Of a DNA stretch of 64,000 nt, positions 10,404 to 19,999 are shown in pieces. The number at the start of each line of letters is the position of its first letter. The first letter of the stretch is position 1. Made by a program: the position numbers and the translations under genes. This stretch comes from Actinoplanes sichuanensis (GTDB lineage: Bacteria > Actinomycetota > Actinomycetes > Mycobacteriales > Micromonosporaceae): positions 3,534,001-3,598,000 of the forward strand of contig NZ_AP028461.1 of NCBI RefSeq assembly GCF_033097365.1, written 5' to 3'. The notes under the pieces are model-generated. The model had not been told where the DNA came from, searched no databases, and saw nothing but the letters and a program-made list of their open reading frames with translations.

Positions 10404-11081
10404 ATGGGAATCACGTACGTGCTCATCCACAGCCCGTCGGTCGGCCCGGCCACGTGGGCGCCGGTCGCGGATCGTCTGCCCGGCTCGATCGTCCCGTCGC
10501 TGCTGCACGTGGCCGACACGGAACCGCCGTTCTGGCCCGCCGTCGCGGAGACCGTCGCCGCGGCGATCGGCGCCCTCCCGGCCGGCGAGCGGGTGGTCCT
10601 GGTCGCGCACAGCAACGCGGGCCTGTTCGTTCCGTCGGTGGTGGCGGCCTCCGACCGTACCGTCGAGGCCCTGGTGTTCGTGGACGCCGCGGTGCCGGCC
10701 CGGCCGGGCCCGACCGCGGTGGTCTCCCCCGAGTTCCTGCCGTTCCTGCGGGCGAAGGCCGACGCCGACGGCCGCCTGCCGCCGTGGACCAGCTGGTGGG
10801 ACGAAACGGACGTGGCCCCGATGTTCCCGGACGCGCGGACCCGGCGGGTGGTCGAGGCGGAGCAGCCGCGCCTTCCGCTGGCCTACTACGAGCAGCACAT
10901 CCCGGCGCCGCCCGGCTGGGACCACCGCACCTGCGGATACGTGCTGTTCGCGCCGCCCTACGAGACGATCGCCGCGGACTGCGGCTGGCCGGTCGAACAT
11001 CTGCCCGGTCACCATCTGCATCAGCTCGTCGACCCGGACGCGGTTGCGGAGGCGATCCGGAAGTTGTCACATTCGGGTTAG
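10404..11081 (+). CDS. alpha/beta hydrolase
   Basis: A 225-residue alpha/beta-hydrolase-fold protein. It has an early HSPSVGPATW oxyanion-type loop, a nucleophile elbow VAHSNAGLF (Ser at about residue 73) and a late LPGHHLHQLVDPD carrying the probable catalytic His. The elbow is HSNAG rather than the usual GxSxG. The start is ATG 10404, 72 nt after the Eis-like gene; no strong ribosome binding site is seen. The substrate is unknown. Confidence 0.75.
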   Translation: MGITYVLIHSPSVGPATWAPVADRLPGSIVPSLLHVADTEPPFWPAVAETVAAAIGALPAGERVVLVAHSNAGLFVPSVVAASDRTVEALVFVDAAVPARPGPTAVVSPEFLPFLRAKADADGRLPPWTSWWDETDVAPMFPDARTRRVVEAEQPRLPLAYYEQHIPAPPGWDHRTCGYVLFAPPYETIAADCGWPVEHLPGHHLHQLVDPDAVAEAIRKLSHSG

Positions 11082-11132
11082 CGGCGGTGCTTACCTGATG
11101 TGAAGCAACTGTTGAAGGAGCGGGAGGGCGCC

Positions 11133-11636
11133 GTGCCGGCCTCCGTGCGATCCGACCTGGAGCACATATTCCGGGCGGCCTATCCGAGAGTGGTCGGGGT
11201 GGCCGCCCGCGTGCTCGGGTCCCGCGACGAGGCCGAGGACGTCGCCCAGGAGACCTTCCTGGCGTTCGGCCGGACCACCGTCCCGGCCGGTGAGGCGGTC
11301 GGCTGGTTGTGTGTGGCGGCGGCGCACACGGCGCTCAACCATCTGCGGTCCGGGCGGCGGCGGGTCTCCCGGGAGGAGGCGGCGTCCGATCGGGTCGGCG
11401 TCGCCCCGGACGTCGCCGAGACCGTCGTGGCCAAAGAGGAGCAGCAGAGGGTACGGGCGGCGCTGTCCCGCCTCCCCCGCAAGCAGGCCGTGGCCCTGGT
11501 CCTGCGGCACAGCGGCCTGAGTTACGCCGAGGTGGCGGCCGCCCTCGACCTTTCCCCGGCCAGCGTCGGCACGACCGTGCGACGCGCCGAGTCCGCCCTT
11601 CGTGAGGAGTTGAACCGTCATGCGTCATCCCGGTGA
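11133..11636 (+). CDS. ECF-type RNA polymerase sigma factor
   Basis: A 167-residue sigma-70-family protein with region 2 (LEHIFRAAYPRVVGVAARVL, DEAEDVAQETFLAF) and region 4 (LSRLPRKQAVALVLRHSGLS, then an HTH that recognises the -35 element) and no regions 1 or 3, as in extracytoplasmic-function sigma factors. I prefer GTG 11133 because AGGAGCGGGAGG precedes it; GTG 11100 in the same frame has no binding site. The next gene overlaps by 17 nt and has an anti-sigma zinc motif, so the sigma factor is probably held inactive by that membrane partner. Confidence 0.82.
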   Translation: MPASVRSDLEHIFRAAYPRVVGVAARVLGSRDEAEDVAQETFLAFGRTTVPAGEAVGWLCVAAAHTALNHLRSGRRRVSREEAASDRVGVAPDVAETVVAKEEQQRVRAALSRLPRKQAVALVLRHSGLSYAEVAAALDLSPASVGTTVRRAESALREELNRHASSR

Positions 11637-12681
11637 CGGCCTGCTGCGCCGGCTGCTGGACGAGCCGGACGGGGTGGCCGACAGTGACCGCTCGCACGTC
11701 GACGACTGCCCGTCGTGCGCGTCGCGGCTGATGGCGGTGTCGAGCGACGCCGACGACGTGGCGAGCGCGTTGCGTTTCGACGTGGACGTCGACGTCGACG
11801 CGGCCTGGTCGCGTCTGCTGGCCGGGGCCGACCACGAGGCCCCCGTGCCGGTCCGGCCGCGCAGGCGCTGGAAGAGGACCCCGTTCGTCGCCGTCGTCGG
11901 GGTGATCGCGCTGCTCGGCGGGGCTTCGGCGGCCGCGGCCGGCAACTGGTTCCAGATCTTCCACACCGAGCAGGTCACCCCGATCACCGTTCCGCAGGCC
12001 GACCTGGTGCAACTGCCGGAGTTGGACGAGTTCGGCACCATGCGGGTGGAGAGCCGGCCGAGGATCCGCGACGTCGACGACGCACGGACCGCCCGGGAGG
12101 CGACCGGCCTGGCCAGCCCCCGGATCACCAACCTGCCGATGGGTGTCACCGGGCAGCCCCGGTTCCTGGTCGGCGACCGGGTGCTCGGGGTGTTCACGTT
12201 CGACCGGGCGAAGGCGGAGAAGGCCTTGGGCCGGCCGGTTCCGGAACCGCCGGCCGGGCTGGCGACGACCGAGTTCCGGCTGACCGCCGGCCCCGGGCTG
12301 GCCGCGGTGTGGCCGGGCAACAGCGGCGCTCCGGCCCTGATGATCGGGCGGGTGGTGGCGCCGAAGGGGTTCTCTAACGGCGTTCCGTTCGAGACCGCCC
12401 GCGACTATCTGCTGTCGCTGCCCGGGCTGCCGGCGTCGGTGTCGGGTCAGCTGAAGGCGTTCACGAAGGAGGGCGGGACGTTACCGCTGATCGTGAACGA
12501 GAGCAGCGAGTCCAGCTTCACCACCAAGGTCGGCAAGGCCCCGGCGACCGTGCTGACCACCGACAGTGGCGCGTTGTCGGCGGTGTTCTGGGTCGAGGGC
12601 GGCTTCATCAACGTGGTCGGCGGCTCGCTGAGCACCGACGAGGTGCTGCGGGTGGCCGGGGAGACCCGGTGGGCGAAGTGA
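11620..12681 (+). CDS. membrane-anchored anti-sigma-like protein
   Basis: A 353-residue protein overlapping the sigma gene by 17 nt. The N-terminus has the zinc-associated anti-sigma signature H-x3-C-x2-C (His26, Cys30, Cys33), then a basic stretch and one membrane helix (about residues 86-107). The remaining C-terminal part of about 245 residues is extracytoplasmic and of unknown fold, with a FWVEGG-type ending. The likely job is to bind the sigma factor and release it on an outside signal. The large outer domain is bigger than in minimal anti-sigma factors. Confidence 0.75.
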   Translation: MRHPGDGLLRRLLDEPDGVADSDRSHVDDCPSCASRLMAVSSDADDVASALRFDVDVDVDAAWSRLLAGADHEAPVPVRPRRRWKRTPFVAVVGVIALLGGASAAAAGNWFQIFHTEQVTPITVPQADLVQLPELDEFGTMRVESRPRIRDVDDARTAREATGLASPRITNLPMGVTGQPRFLVGDRVLGVFTFDRAKAEKALGRPVPEPPAGLATTEFRLTAGPGLAAVWPGNSGAPALMIGRVVAPKGFSNGVPFETARDYLLSLPGLPASVSGQLKAFTKEGGTLPLIVNESSESSFTTKVGKAPATVLTTDSGALSAVFWVEGGFINVVGGSLSTDEVLRVAGETRWAK

Positions 12682-13565
12682 TCGACTCGCCCGCCGTGTG
12701 GGTCTCCCACCTGCGGAAACGTTACAAACGCCGGACCGCGGTCGACGGTGTCTCGTTCACCGTCGGCCGTGGGGAGGTGCTGGGCCTGCTCGGCCCGAAC
12801 GGGGCGGGCAAGACCAGCGTGATCAAGATGATGTTGGGACTGGTCCGGCCGGACGCGGGCGAGGTGATGCTGCTCGGCCGGCCGCACACCGACCCGCGGT
12901 CCCGGGAACGCGTCGGGTACCTGCCTGAGCTGTTCCGCTACCAGCCCTGGCTCAGTGCCGACGAGGTGCTGCGATTGCACGTACGGCTGGCGGGGGTGCA
13001 GGTCGGTGACCGGGACCGGCGGGAAAGCCTGGCCCTCGTCGGCCTGGCCGACCGGGCAGCCGATCGAGTCGGGGGTTTCTCGAAGGGCATGCAGCAGCGC
13101 CTCGGCCTCGCGGTGGCCCTCGTCGCGGGTCCGGACCTGGTCGTTCTCGACGAGCCGACGAGCGCGCTCGATCCTCTCGGCCGGGCCGACGTGCGGGATC
13201 TGTTGCTGTCACTGAAGGATCGCGGCGTCGCCGTGCTGCTGAACTCGCACCTGATCGGCGAGGTCGAACGGGTCTGTGACCGGGTGGTGATCCTCGATCA
13301 CGGCCGGGTCGCCGCCTCCGGGACACTCGCCGAACTGCTCGGACGCCGGACGCTGCGGCTGTCGCTGACCGACGTGTCGGCCGAAGCGGCGGCCACCCTC
13401 GAACCGTTCACCCGAGACGGCGACGCCTACACCATCACGATGCCCGACGACGTCCCGGCGCTCGTCGCCGACCTGGTCAAACGAGGCGTCCGGGTGCATT
13501 CGGTGGAACCGGCCCGGATGAGCCTGGAAGAACGTCTGCTCGAAGTGCTGCGGGAGAACTCGTGA
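12669..13565 (+). CDS. ABC transporter ATP-binding protein
   Basis: A 298-residue ABC ATPase with Walker A GPNGAGKTS, signature GFSKGMQQR, Walker B LVVLDEP with SALDP, and a C-terminal extension of the DrrA/CcmA-type exporter ATPases. It starts at GTG 12669, overlapping the anti-sigma gene by 13 nt, and its stop overlaps the permease GTG (GTGA). The sigma/anti-sigma/ABC order implies one operon, in which the transporter may act in the envelope stress response controlled by the sigma factor. Confidence 0.9.
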   Translation: MGEVIDSPAVWVSHLRKRYKRRTAVDGVSFTVGRGEVLGLLGPNGAGKTSVIKMMLGLVRPDAGEVMLLGRPHTDPRSRERVGYLPELFRYQPWLSADEVLRLHVRLAGVQVGDRDRRESLALVGLADRAADRVGGFSKGMQQRLGLAVALVAGPDLVVLDEPTSALDPLGRADVRDLLLSLKDRGVAVLLNSHLIGEVERVCDRVVILDHGRVAASGTLAELLGRRTLRLSLTDVSAEAAATLEPFTRDGDAYTITMPDDVPALVADLVKRGVRVHSVEPARMSLEERLLEVLRENS

Positions 13566-14404
13566 GAATCGTGCTGACCATCGCCGCGCTCACCCTCCGG
13601 GAGGCGGCCCGCCGTAGGGTGCTGCGGTCGCTCGGCGCGCTGACCGCGGTACTGCTGGCGCTGAGCGCGTGGGGCTTCTCCGAGATCTCCGCCGACTACG
13701 GTGGTCTGACCAGCGGCGAGGCCAAGGTCTCCGGGTCGATCGTGCTCAACCTGGTGATGTTCGGGTTCAGCCTGATCGCCGCGCTCGGCACCGCGTTCCT
13801 GGCCGGACCGACGCTGTCCGGCGAGGTCGAATCGGGCGTGGCGCTGGCCATGATGACCAGGCCGATCCGGCGCGCGCAGGTGCTGACCGGAAAATGGCTG
13901 GGCCTCGTCGCGTTCGGGGCGGGATTCGTGACGGTCGCCGGCATCGCGCAGTTCGTGATCGTGCATGCCACCGTCGACTACTGGCCGCCACATCCGGTGA
14001 CCGGGCTGGCGCTGCTCGCCGGGCAGACGGCCGCGCTGCTCACCCTGGGCCTGCTGTTCTCGACCGCGATCTCGCCGATGGCCTCGGGAATCGTCGCGGT
14101 CGGCCTGTTCGGGGCGACGTGGATCGCCGGGATCGTCGGCTCGGTCGGCAGTGCCCTCGGCAACCCGAACGTCGAAATGGTCGGCACCGTGTCCAGAATG
14201 CTGCTGCCGACCGACGGCCTCTGGCGTGGCGCGATGAACTCCTTTCAGGACCCGGCCCTGATCGCGCAGACCGGATCCGGGGTCGAGGAGTCGCCCTTCC
14301 TGAGCATGCATCCGCTCACCGGCACCTACCTGCTGTGGGCGGCGGTCTGGACCGGGCTGGTGCTGTCACTGGCCGCGCTGTCGTTCCAGCGCCGCGACCT
14401 GTGA
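13562..14404 (+). CDS. ABC-2-type transporter permease
   Basis: A 280-residue membrane protein with about six helices and the conserved FLAGPTLSGEVESGVALAMMTRPIRRAQVLTGKW segment of ABC-2 permeases (about residues 78-111), which lies on the cytoplasmic side and contacts the ATPase. The GTG start overlaps the ATPase stop by 4 nt. It is the last gene of the sigma operon and overlaps the convergent membrane-protein gene by 39 nt. The exported substrate is unknown. Confidence 0.88.
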   Translation: MRIVLTIAALTLREAARRRVLRSLGALTAVLLALSAWGFSEISADYGGLTSGEAKVSGSIVLNLVMFGFSLIAALGTAFLAGPTLSGEVESGVALAMMTRPIRRAQVLTGKWLGLVAFGAGFVTVAGIAQFVIVHATVDYWPPHPVTGLALLAGQTAALLTLGLLFSTAISPMASGIVAVGLFGATWIAGIVGSVGSALGNPNVEMVGTVSRMLLPTDGLWRGAMNSFQDPALIAQTGSGVEESPFLSMHPLTGTYLLWAAVWTGLVLSLAALSFQRRDL

Positions 14405-14803
14405 CCGAAGACGATCACGATAGGCCCGGGCCCGGACCAGCACGATGACCGCCGCGGTGATCATCAGCAGTCCGGGCCCGGCCACCAACGGTCCCGCGAC
14501 CACGGCGGTGACCAGGGTGGTCGCGGTGGTGAAGACGACCGCCAGCCATCCGGCGATCACCCGGTCGTCGGCGAACAGCGGACGTTTCCATGCGGTCCAG
14601 GCCGCAAGCGCGGCCCAGGCGAGTCCGACAAAGATCAACCCCGCAAAGGCCCATGCGGTACGGGTGGGCAGGCGCCCGGGTTCGGTCGCCCACAGGGTCG
14701 CGATCAGGGCGGAGCCGGTGAACCCGGCGATCCCGGCCGCCAGCAGCCCCCGCGACACCCTTCTCACCAATTGCTCCGGCCGGTACCCCGGTGCGTCGTT
14801 CAC
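14366..14803 (-). CDS. four-helix membrane protein next to sigma gene
   Basis: A 145-residue protein with four predicted membrane helices and a short charged C-terminal tail (ARAYRDRLRSQVAALERQ). Its ATG overlaps the stop of the upstream sigma-factor gene by 4 nt, so translation is coupled. By position it could sense a signal or restrain that sigma factor, but there is no zinc anti-sigma motif. Its 3' end overlaps the ABC permease gene on the other strand. Confidence 0.7.
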   Translation of the reverse strand: MNDAPGYRPEQLVRRVSRGLLAAGIAGFTGSALIATLWATEPGRLPTRTAWAFAGLIFVGLAWAALAAWTAWKRPLFADDRVIAGWLAVVFTTATTLVTAVVAGPLVAGPGLLMITAAVIVLVRARAYRDRLRSQVAALERQRGQ

Positions 14804-15327
14804 GTCGTGTACCCCTTCTTGATCATCTGCTCGCGTAGTTGCCGGCGGGCCCGGTTCAGGCGCGACTTCACGGTGCCCGGCGGCACGCCGAGCACCTGAG
14901 CGCAGTCGTCGAGGGCCAGATCGTGCAGGTAGAACAGGATCAGCACCTCCCGTTCCCGTTCCGGCAGCCCGGCCAGCCCTTCGGTGACCTGGGCGCGGTC
15001 GAGGACGCCGGTGGCCTCGTCAGCGGTGACCGGTTCGGGGGCGGGCTCGATGTCGTACCCCTGCCGTATGTTGGCCTGGACCGACCGCCGGGCGATGGTG
15101 AGCAGCCACGGTGCGAAGCGTTCGGGTTGCCGCAGTCCGGGCAGCGCCCGCAGCGCACGGGCCCACGCCTCCTGGCTGACGTCGTCGGCGCGGGCCCGGT
15201 CGCCGAGCATCGCCCGCACATACCGCCACACCGGCAGATGCCAGTGCCCGACCAGTTCACCGAGGGCCTGCCGATCCCCGAGTTGCGCCCGCACCACGAG
15301 CAGCGCGTCCCGCTCCGCATCAGTCAC
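14800..15327 (-). CDS. ECF-type RNA polymerase sigma factor
   Basis: A 175-residue sigma factor with region 2 ([36 protein letters not shown]) and region 4 ([41 protein letters not shown]). It is a typical SigE/RpoE-like ECF sigma. GTG 15327 gives the normal domain start; an in-frame ATG at 15372 would add 15 residues and would overlap the divergent lexA start codon. The gene is coupled to the downstream four-helix membrane protein. Confidence 0.82.
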   Translation of the reverse strand: MTDAERDALLVVRAQLGDRQALGELVGHWHLPVWRYVRAMLGDRARADDVSQEAWARALRALPGLRQPERFAPWLLTIARRSVQANIRQGYDIEPAPEPVTADEATGVLDRAQVTEGLAGLPEREREVLILFYLHDLALDDCAQVLGVPPGTVKSRLNRARRQLREQMIKKGYTT

Positions 15328-15370
15328 ACGATTACAGTGCCCGGCGCGGCGATTTGGGTTCACGTTTGTC

Positions 15371-16030
15371 ATGGGGCAAGATCTCCAGGTGCTGCCCGAG
15401 GAAGAGTTCGACACGTCCGTCCTGCCCGAGCGTCTGCGCCGCATCCTGGCGGTGATCCGCGACGCCGCGGTGAAACACGGTTACGCCCCGTCGACCCGCG
15501 AGATCGCCGACGCCCTGGGCATGTCATCGTCCTCGGTGAGCCGCCATCTGCGCACCCTCGAGGACCACGGTTTCCTCCGTCGCGGCCGCACGGTGTCCCG
15601 CCCGGTCGACATCCGGATGTTCCTGGAGTCCGACGAGCCCACCCGGGCTCCGGCCGACACGGTGGGCGTCCCCCTGGTCGGCACCATCGCCGCGGGCACC
15701 CCGATCCTGGCCGCCGAACACGCCGAGGAACTCCTGAACCTCCCCCGCGACCTGGTCGGCCGGGGCACCCTGTTCAGCCTCCGGGTCCAGGGCGACTCGA
15801 TGATCGACGCGGCCATCTGCGACGGCGACATCGTGGTGGTACGCCAGCAGTCCGAAGCATGGAACGGCGACATCGTGGCCGCGATGATCGACGAGGAGGC
15901 CACCGTGAAGGTCTTCCAGCGGCGATCCGGCCGGATATTCTTGGAGCCCCGCAACCCGGCCTACGACCCGATCCCCGGCGACCAGGCGGTGATCCTCGGC
16001 AAGGTCGTCTCCGTCCTACGCCGAGTCTGA
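15371..16030 (+). CDS. lexA: LexA-family SOS repressor
   Basis: A 219-residue protein with an N-terminal winged HTH (residues about 18-80, [20 protein letters not shown]) and a C-terminal S24 self-cleaving domain. The cleavage pair Ala108-Gly109 (TIAAGTPI) and the catalytic dyad Ser143 (GDSM) and Lys180 (ATVKVF) are all present, so RecA-stimulated self-cleavage should be intact. The acidic N-terminal tail before the HTH is longer than usual. ATG 15371 has no ribosome binding site, and the gene may be leaderless. I see no classic actinobacterial SOS box in the short divergent gap, so this could be a LexA paralogue. Confidence 0.8.
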   Translation: MGQDLQVLPEEEFDTSVLPERLRRILAVIRDAAVKHGYAPSTREIADALGMSSSSVSRHLRTLEDHGFLRRGRTVSRPVDIRMFLESDEPTRAPADTVGVPLVGTIAAGTPILAAEHAEELLNLPRDLVGRGTLFSLRVQGDSMIDAAICDGDIVVVRQQSEAWNGDIVAAMIDEEATVKVFQRRSGRIFLEPRNPAYDPIPGDQAVILGKVVSVLRRV

Positions 16031-16299
16031 CCCGCGGTTTCCTCCCGCCGCTCGAGCGCGGTCGACCATCAACCCGATCCTTTCGACGGGCGGGCCACCT
16101 CACCGCGGGTTCTCCCATTGCCGGGCCGTCCACCAGGGACTTTTCGTACCGCCGGCTTTCTCACCGCAGGCCCTTACCCACGGCGCGCCCCCACGGCAGG
16201 CCGTGCGGCGCATTTCGTTCGGCGGCTTTCTCTTCAACCCGGCGGGTGCCGGCCGACAGTGCCGGGCGAGTTTCCGCCCGACGAGAGGCCGACCCCTTC

Positions 16300-16809
16300 G
16301 TGAAGCGCCACCATGTCGCCGCCATCACCCTGGCCCTGTCCCTGACGGGCCTCACCGGCTGCGCTTCCCCGAGTGCGGAGACACCACCGGCCGTGTCGGT
16401 CTCGGCCGAGCCGACGATGTCGATCAAGGAGGCCGGTGAGACCTACACGAAACTCAGCGCCGCTTCGAACGCCGCCCGCGAGAAGTGGATGAACGCCCCC
16501 GCCCCGACCAAGGCGAACCTGGCCCGCCACAAGAAACTGGCGGCCGGCGCGGCCAAGGCCACCACCGCCTTCTCCAAGGGACTCCGCAAGAACCAGTGGC
16601 CATCCGACGTCCAGACCATCATCGACGCCTTGGACGAACACCTCCAGGAACGAGCAGCCGCCTACCAGCGCGCCGCAAAGGCCGAGACAGTCACCGCCTA
16701 TCTGACGGCCGCCCAGGAGATCCCGGTGACCACTTCCCTGACCGCCCAACTGCGGACAGCCCTCGGCCTGCCGGAATCCCCGATAGTGCAGGGCGTGACC
16801 CCACGCTGA
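16300..16809 (+). CDS. putative lipoprotein
   Basis: A 169-residue protein with a lipoprotein signal peptide ending in LTGC (Cys21 lipidated), starting at GTG 16300. The mature part is helical and Lys/Ala rich (KEAGETYTKLSAASNAAREKW and later LDEHLQERAAAYQRAAKAET), suggesting a helical bundle on the outer face of the membrane. No family is recognised. The preceding 269 bp contain no gene. Confidence 0.7.
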   Translation: MKRHHVAAITLALSLTGLTGCASPSAETPPAVSVSAEPTMSIKEAGETYTKLSAASNAAREKWMNAPAPTKANLARHKKLAAGAAKATTAFSKGLRKNQWPSDVQTIIDALDEHLQERAAAYQRAAKAETVTAYLTAAQEIPVTTSLTAQLRTALGLPESPIVQGVTPR

Positions 16810-17249
16810 CCGGCCCCCGAACCAACCTCATCATCCGCCGACGGTCGCTCGCCCGCCGGCACCGAAGCGACCCTGAAGTAGAGGTTGAGGTCGAGGTTGA
16901 GGTTGCTCGGTCCCGACTCCGGGTCGGCCCGCACTGCGGTGCGGCGGGTTGGCCTCGTGCCTGTCGCTCACCTGGATGAACGGACACCGCCCGACAAGGC
17001 CCAGACAGCCGCATCTCGGCCGGTCGCTGTGCTCTAAGACCGCGAGAGACGTACGGTTCGCGCGCACGACGGGGGCGTTGAGAGATGTGTCACCAGATCC
17101 GAACGGCGGTGATCATGATTCGGGCCGAATCTGGCCATTGAGCTGACGCTCGATCGGGTGGTCATGAGCAGCGAGTCCAGGTCGAGCGCGGTGATGATGT
17201 CCGCCACGGCCGAGGAAGGTAGTGCTACGCACGGTCGGGGCCCTTGCAA
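16810..17249. other. intergenic before the NLR island
   Basis: This 440-bp stretch has no supported gene on either strand. It contains a short tandem array of four GAGGTY units at 16881-16904 and, toward 17030-17150, sequence of less extreme base composition that leads into the accessory island. The likely terminator region of the TPR gene falls here, but no clear hairpin was identified. Confidence 0.5.
16881..16904. repeat. hexamer tandem repeat
   Basis: Four consecutive GAGGTT/GAGGTC hexamers lie between the lipoprotein gene and the island. No function is evident. Confidence 0.7.
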
Positions 17250-19001
17250 TCAGCCGTCCACGGCGCGAAGCCGCTGGTGGATGCGGAGGGTGACGTGGAG
17301 GGCGGCGGCAGGCTGCTCGCCCGCGTCGAGCGCGATGATGTTCCCGGCGATGGACTGCGTGCCCGGGTGGTCGAGCCCGAACTTCGCGATCGCGATTCGC
17401 TCGGCCTCAGCAAACTCCTGGCGCGCCTCGTCGTACAGGCCGAGAGCGTGAGTCGCCAGTGCCAGATTGTTGCGGTAGACGGCCATCCGATGGTGGTCAC
17501 GTCCGTACTTCGGTTCGGTGTCGTCGATGGCTGTCCTCTGCTCTGACGCGGCCGCTCGCGGTTGACCTAGCCGGAGCAGCGCGTTGCCGAAGGCGCTCCG
17601 GACGGCGGCCGTGCGGGGATGCGCCGGGCCGAACGTTCGCTCGCAGGTCTGCAGCGCGTCTCCGAGCGTGTCGCGGGCCTCAGCCGCCCGGTCCGACATG
17701 TACAACACCGGTCCTAGGTTGTTTTGGATGACGAGGATCCAGGTGCCGGTCCGGGGCCCGGGCTTGCGGATCACGCCCAGCGCCCGGCGGTGCCACTGTT
17801 CGCTCTCCTCGCCTCGCCCCTCGGCGAGCAGCAGGGCCCCGACGTTCGTGTAGAGAACCGCGGACGAGGCATGGTCGACCAGGTCAAGTGCCTTCACGAC
17901 GGTCAGGGCCTCGTCAAAAGCGTCGTGCGCACTTGCGTGGTTGCCCAGATCGTGCCGGACCGCCCCGAGGTTTACAAAGATCGGCAGTGCCTGCGGGATC
18001 CGGCGAGCGCCGTACGCCGTGCACGTCGCGTCCACAGCGGATTCGAGTTGCCGCTCTGCGTCCTCGAAGAATCCCTGGTACTGCAGGACGCCGGCCAGGT
18101 CGTTGCGGCGTGACGGAACCCGGACGTCGTCATCGCCGTACCTCCGGCCGGTGATGGCGAGGGCCTTCTCGTACTGAACCTGCGCTTCCGGCATCCGGCC
18201 GAGGTCCTGCAGGGTGCGGCCGAGGTTGCTGCGGATAGCTGCGACCACCGGCGAGTCGATCGCATAGCCCTCAATGGCGTCGGCCAGGGCCCGATCGAGT
18301 TGCTCCTCGGCGGGCCGGAGTTTACCCGTCTCCTGCAGGTATCGGCCGTAGCGGCTACGAATCGTGGCGGTTTTGGCGGGCGCGATACCGCTCGACTCGG
18401 CCTCACGCAAGGCCTCCAGGAGCAGTTCGAGGGCACCGGGCGATGCCTGGTCATGAAGTACACCGCCGAGCTTGCTCCGCAGCCGCGCCTCCAGTAATGC
18501 ACGGTCTGGCCCAGGCGGGAGGTCTGCGGTCAGGGTCAGGGCGCGGCGTAGCGCACCGTCGGCGTCAGCCAGACGCCCGACGCGGTGGAGGTAAATCCCG
18601 GTTAGATCGAAAAGGCGGATGAAGGTGGGCACCTCGATTTCGCTCGCGGCGTCGGTGTCGAGTAGACGCTTGAGATGGTCGACCAAGCCACGGACGTGGG
18701 GCACGAGGCGATCCGCCCGGTTCCGGCTGTCGATCCGCAGGTCGTCGGTCGGTGCGGTGGTAATGAGCCACGCTGCGATGGCGTTGATCCATGTCACCTG
18801 TTCCTCATTGCTGAGCCGCTCTCGCGCGTACGACTGGACGAGCCTGTGGATGCGCATGCCGCGGTTCGCCGACGAGACGATCGAGTAGCGGAACAGCACC
18901 CCGACAGCGTCGTCGAATCGTAGGCGAACGCTCAGGTCTCGCCGGAGTTGGCGAGGCATCTTGCCGATGTGTCGGACTAGGCCGCGTTTCGTAAAAGCCA
19001 T
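17250..19001 (-). CDS. TPR half of the split NLR gene
   Basis: The downstream fragment can be read as a 583-codon frame. Its ATG (19001-18999) lies inside the insertion sequence, shares its A with the transposase stop (TGATG), and reads in frame through the element's end into the TPR region. The protein would hold about twelve degenerate 42-residue TPR units typical of the kinesin-light-chain-like repeats behind NB-ARC domains (for example SNLGRTLQDLGRMPEAQVQY). It lacks TIR and NB-ARC domains, so it could bind partners but not signal. Whether it is expressed depends on coupling to the transposase. Confidence 0.6.
   Translation of the reverse strand: MAFTKRGLVRHIGKMPRQLRRDLSVRLRFDDAVGVLFRYSIVSSANRGMRIHRLVQSYARERLSNEEQVTWINAIAAWLITTAPTDDLRIDSRNRADRLVPHVRGLVDHLKRLLDTDAASEIEVPTFIRLFDLTGIYLHRVGRLADADGALRRALTLTADLPPGPDRALLEARLRSKLGGVLHDQASPGALELLLEALREAESSGIAPAKTATIRSRYGRYLQETGKLRPAEEQLDRALADAIEGYAIDSPVVAAIRSNLGRTLQDLGRMPEAQVQYEKALAITGRRYGDDDVRVPSRRNDLAGVLQYQGFFEDAERQLESAVDATCTAYGARRIPQALPIFVNLGAVRHDLGNHASAHDAFDEALTVVKALDLVDHASSAVLYTNVGALLLAEGRGEESEQWHRRALGVIRKPGPRTGTWILVIQNNLGPVLYMSDRAAEARDTLGDALQTCERTFGPAHPRTAAVRSAFGNALLRLGQPRAAASEQRTAIDDTEPKYGRDHHRMAVYRNNLALATHALGLYDEARQEFAEAERIAIAKFGLDHPGTQSIAGNIIALDAGEQPAAALHVTLRIHQRLRAVDG
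18977..18980. repeat. target-site duplication, left copy
   Basis: The CTAG directly outside the left end of the insertion sequence matches the copy at 20014-20017. A 4-bp CTAG duplication fits the IS5 group, which favours YTAR-type targets. Confidence 0.85.
18981..18994. repeat. IS left terminal inverted repeat
   Basis: Perfect 14-bp match to the complement of 20000-20013. Confidence 0.9.
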
Positions 19002-19894
19002 CAAAGCCACTGGTTGATGACGGCGATGGTGACGGTGGCTTCGAAACGGACGGCGAGTTTGTCGTACCGGGTGGCCATCGCCCTGTTCTGTTTGAGCTGG
19101 TTGATGCCGCACTCCACGGCGTGACGCTGCCGGTAGACGACCGGGTCGAACGCTGGAGGACGCCCGCCCTTGGAGCCTTTGGCTTTGCGGTGGGCGTCCT
19201 GGTCGGCCTTGCTCGGGATGCACACCCTGATCTTGCGGCGGCGGGCATAGCCGCGATTGCCTTTGCTGGTGTACGCCTTGTCTGCCAGGACCAGATCCGG
19301 CCGGGTCCGGGGCCGGCCACCATCGACCCGATAGACCTTGATGCGTTCGAGGACCGTGATGAATTGCGGGCTGTCACCCCGCTGACCAGCGGTGATCACC
19401 GTCGACAGCGTCTTACGGCCCTGTTCGCAGGCCAGGTGGGTCTTGGTGGTGAACCCGCCCCGGGACCTGCCCAGAGCATGATCGGCGGGTTCGGTGAACA
19501 CCCCACCCGGCGGTTCCTTCTGCAGGTCACCGTCGTGACGGGCGCCGGCGGCATGCTGATGGGCACGGCTGATCGTGGAGTCGACGCTCACCGCCCATTC
19601 GATGTCGCCGGCGGCGTCGGCCCGGGTCTGGAGCCGGGCCAGGATCCTCGCCCAGGTCCCGTCGCGCTGCCAGCGCCGGAACCAGCGATACAGCGTCTGC
19701 CAGGGCGCGTACACCTCGGGCACGTCCCGCCACGGGGTTCCCGCCCGGACCCGCCACCGAATCCCATCGATGATCTGCCGTTTCGTCCATCGTGGCGGAC
19801 GACCCCTTGCCGGCTCCGCAGGCAGTGCCGGTTCCAGCACCGCCCACTGAGCGTCGGTGAGATCGTGTCGCCTCGCTGCCGCTACGCTGGGCAC
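19001..19894 (-). CDS. IS5-family DDE transposase
   Basis: A 297-residue transposase. An N-terminal helix-turn-helix DNA-binding part ([46 protein letters not shown]) precedes the catalytic RNase-H-like domain with Asp105 (SVDST), Asp205 (VLADKAY) and Glu261 ([14 protein letters not shown]), the DDE triad. It cuts and joins the element ends. It starts at GTG 19894. Many relatives need a frameshift between two frames; this one is a single continuous frame. The stop overlaps an ATG that reads into the TPR fragment. Confidence 0.93.
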   Translation of the reverse strand: MPSVAAARRHDLTDAQWAVLEPALPAEPARGRPPRWTKRQIIDGIRWRVRAGTPWRDVPEVYAPWQTLYRWFRRWQRDGTWARILARLQTRADAAGDIEWAVSVDSTISRAHQHAAGARHDGDLQKEPPGGVFTEPADHALGRSRGGFTTKTHLACEQGRKTLSTVITAGQRGDSPQFITVLERIKVYRVDGGRPRTRPDLVLADKAYTSKGNRGYARRRKIRVCIPSKADQDAHRKAKGSKGGRPPAFDPVVYRQRHAVECGINQLKQNRAMATRYDKLAVRFEATVTIAVINQWL

Positions 19895-19999
19895 GAGGTC
19901 TCCGGTGGTTCAGGTTTGCTTGGTCGCTAACCCGTTTACCGGAGACCTCACTTCGTATCGACAACCGCCACGCCGAGACCCGTCACACTTCGACCGCAC

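Noticed and set aside
15328-15370. SOS box between lexA and the sigma gene
   Set aside because: No GAAC-N4-GTTC type dyad is present.
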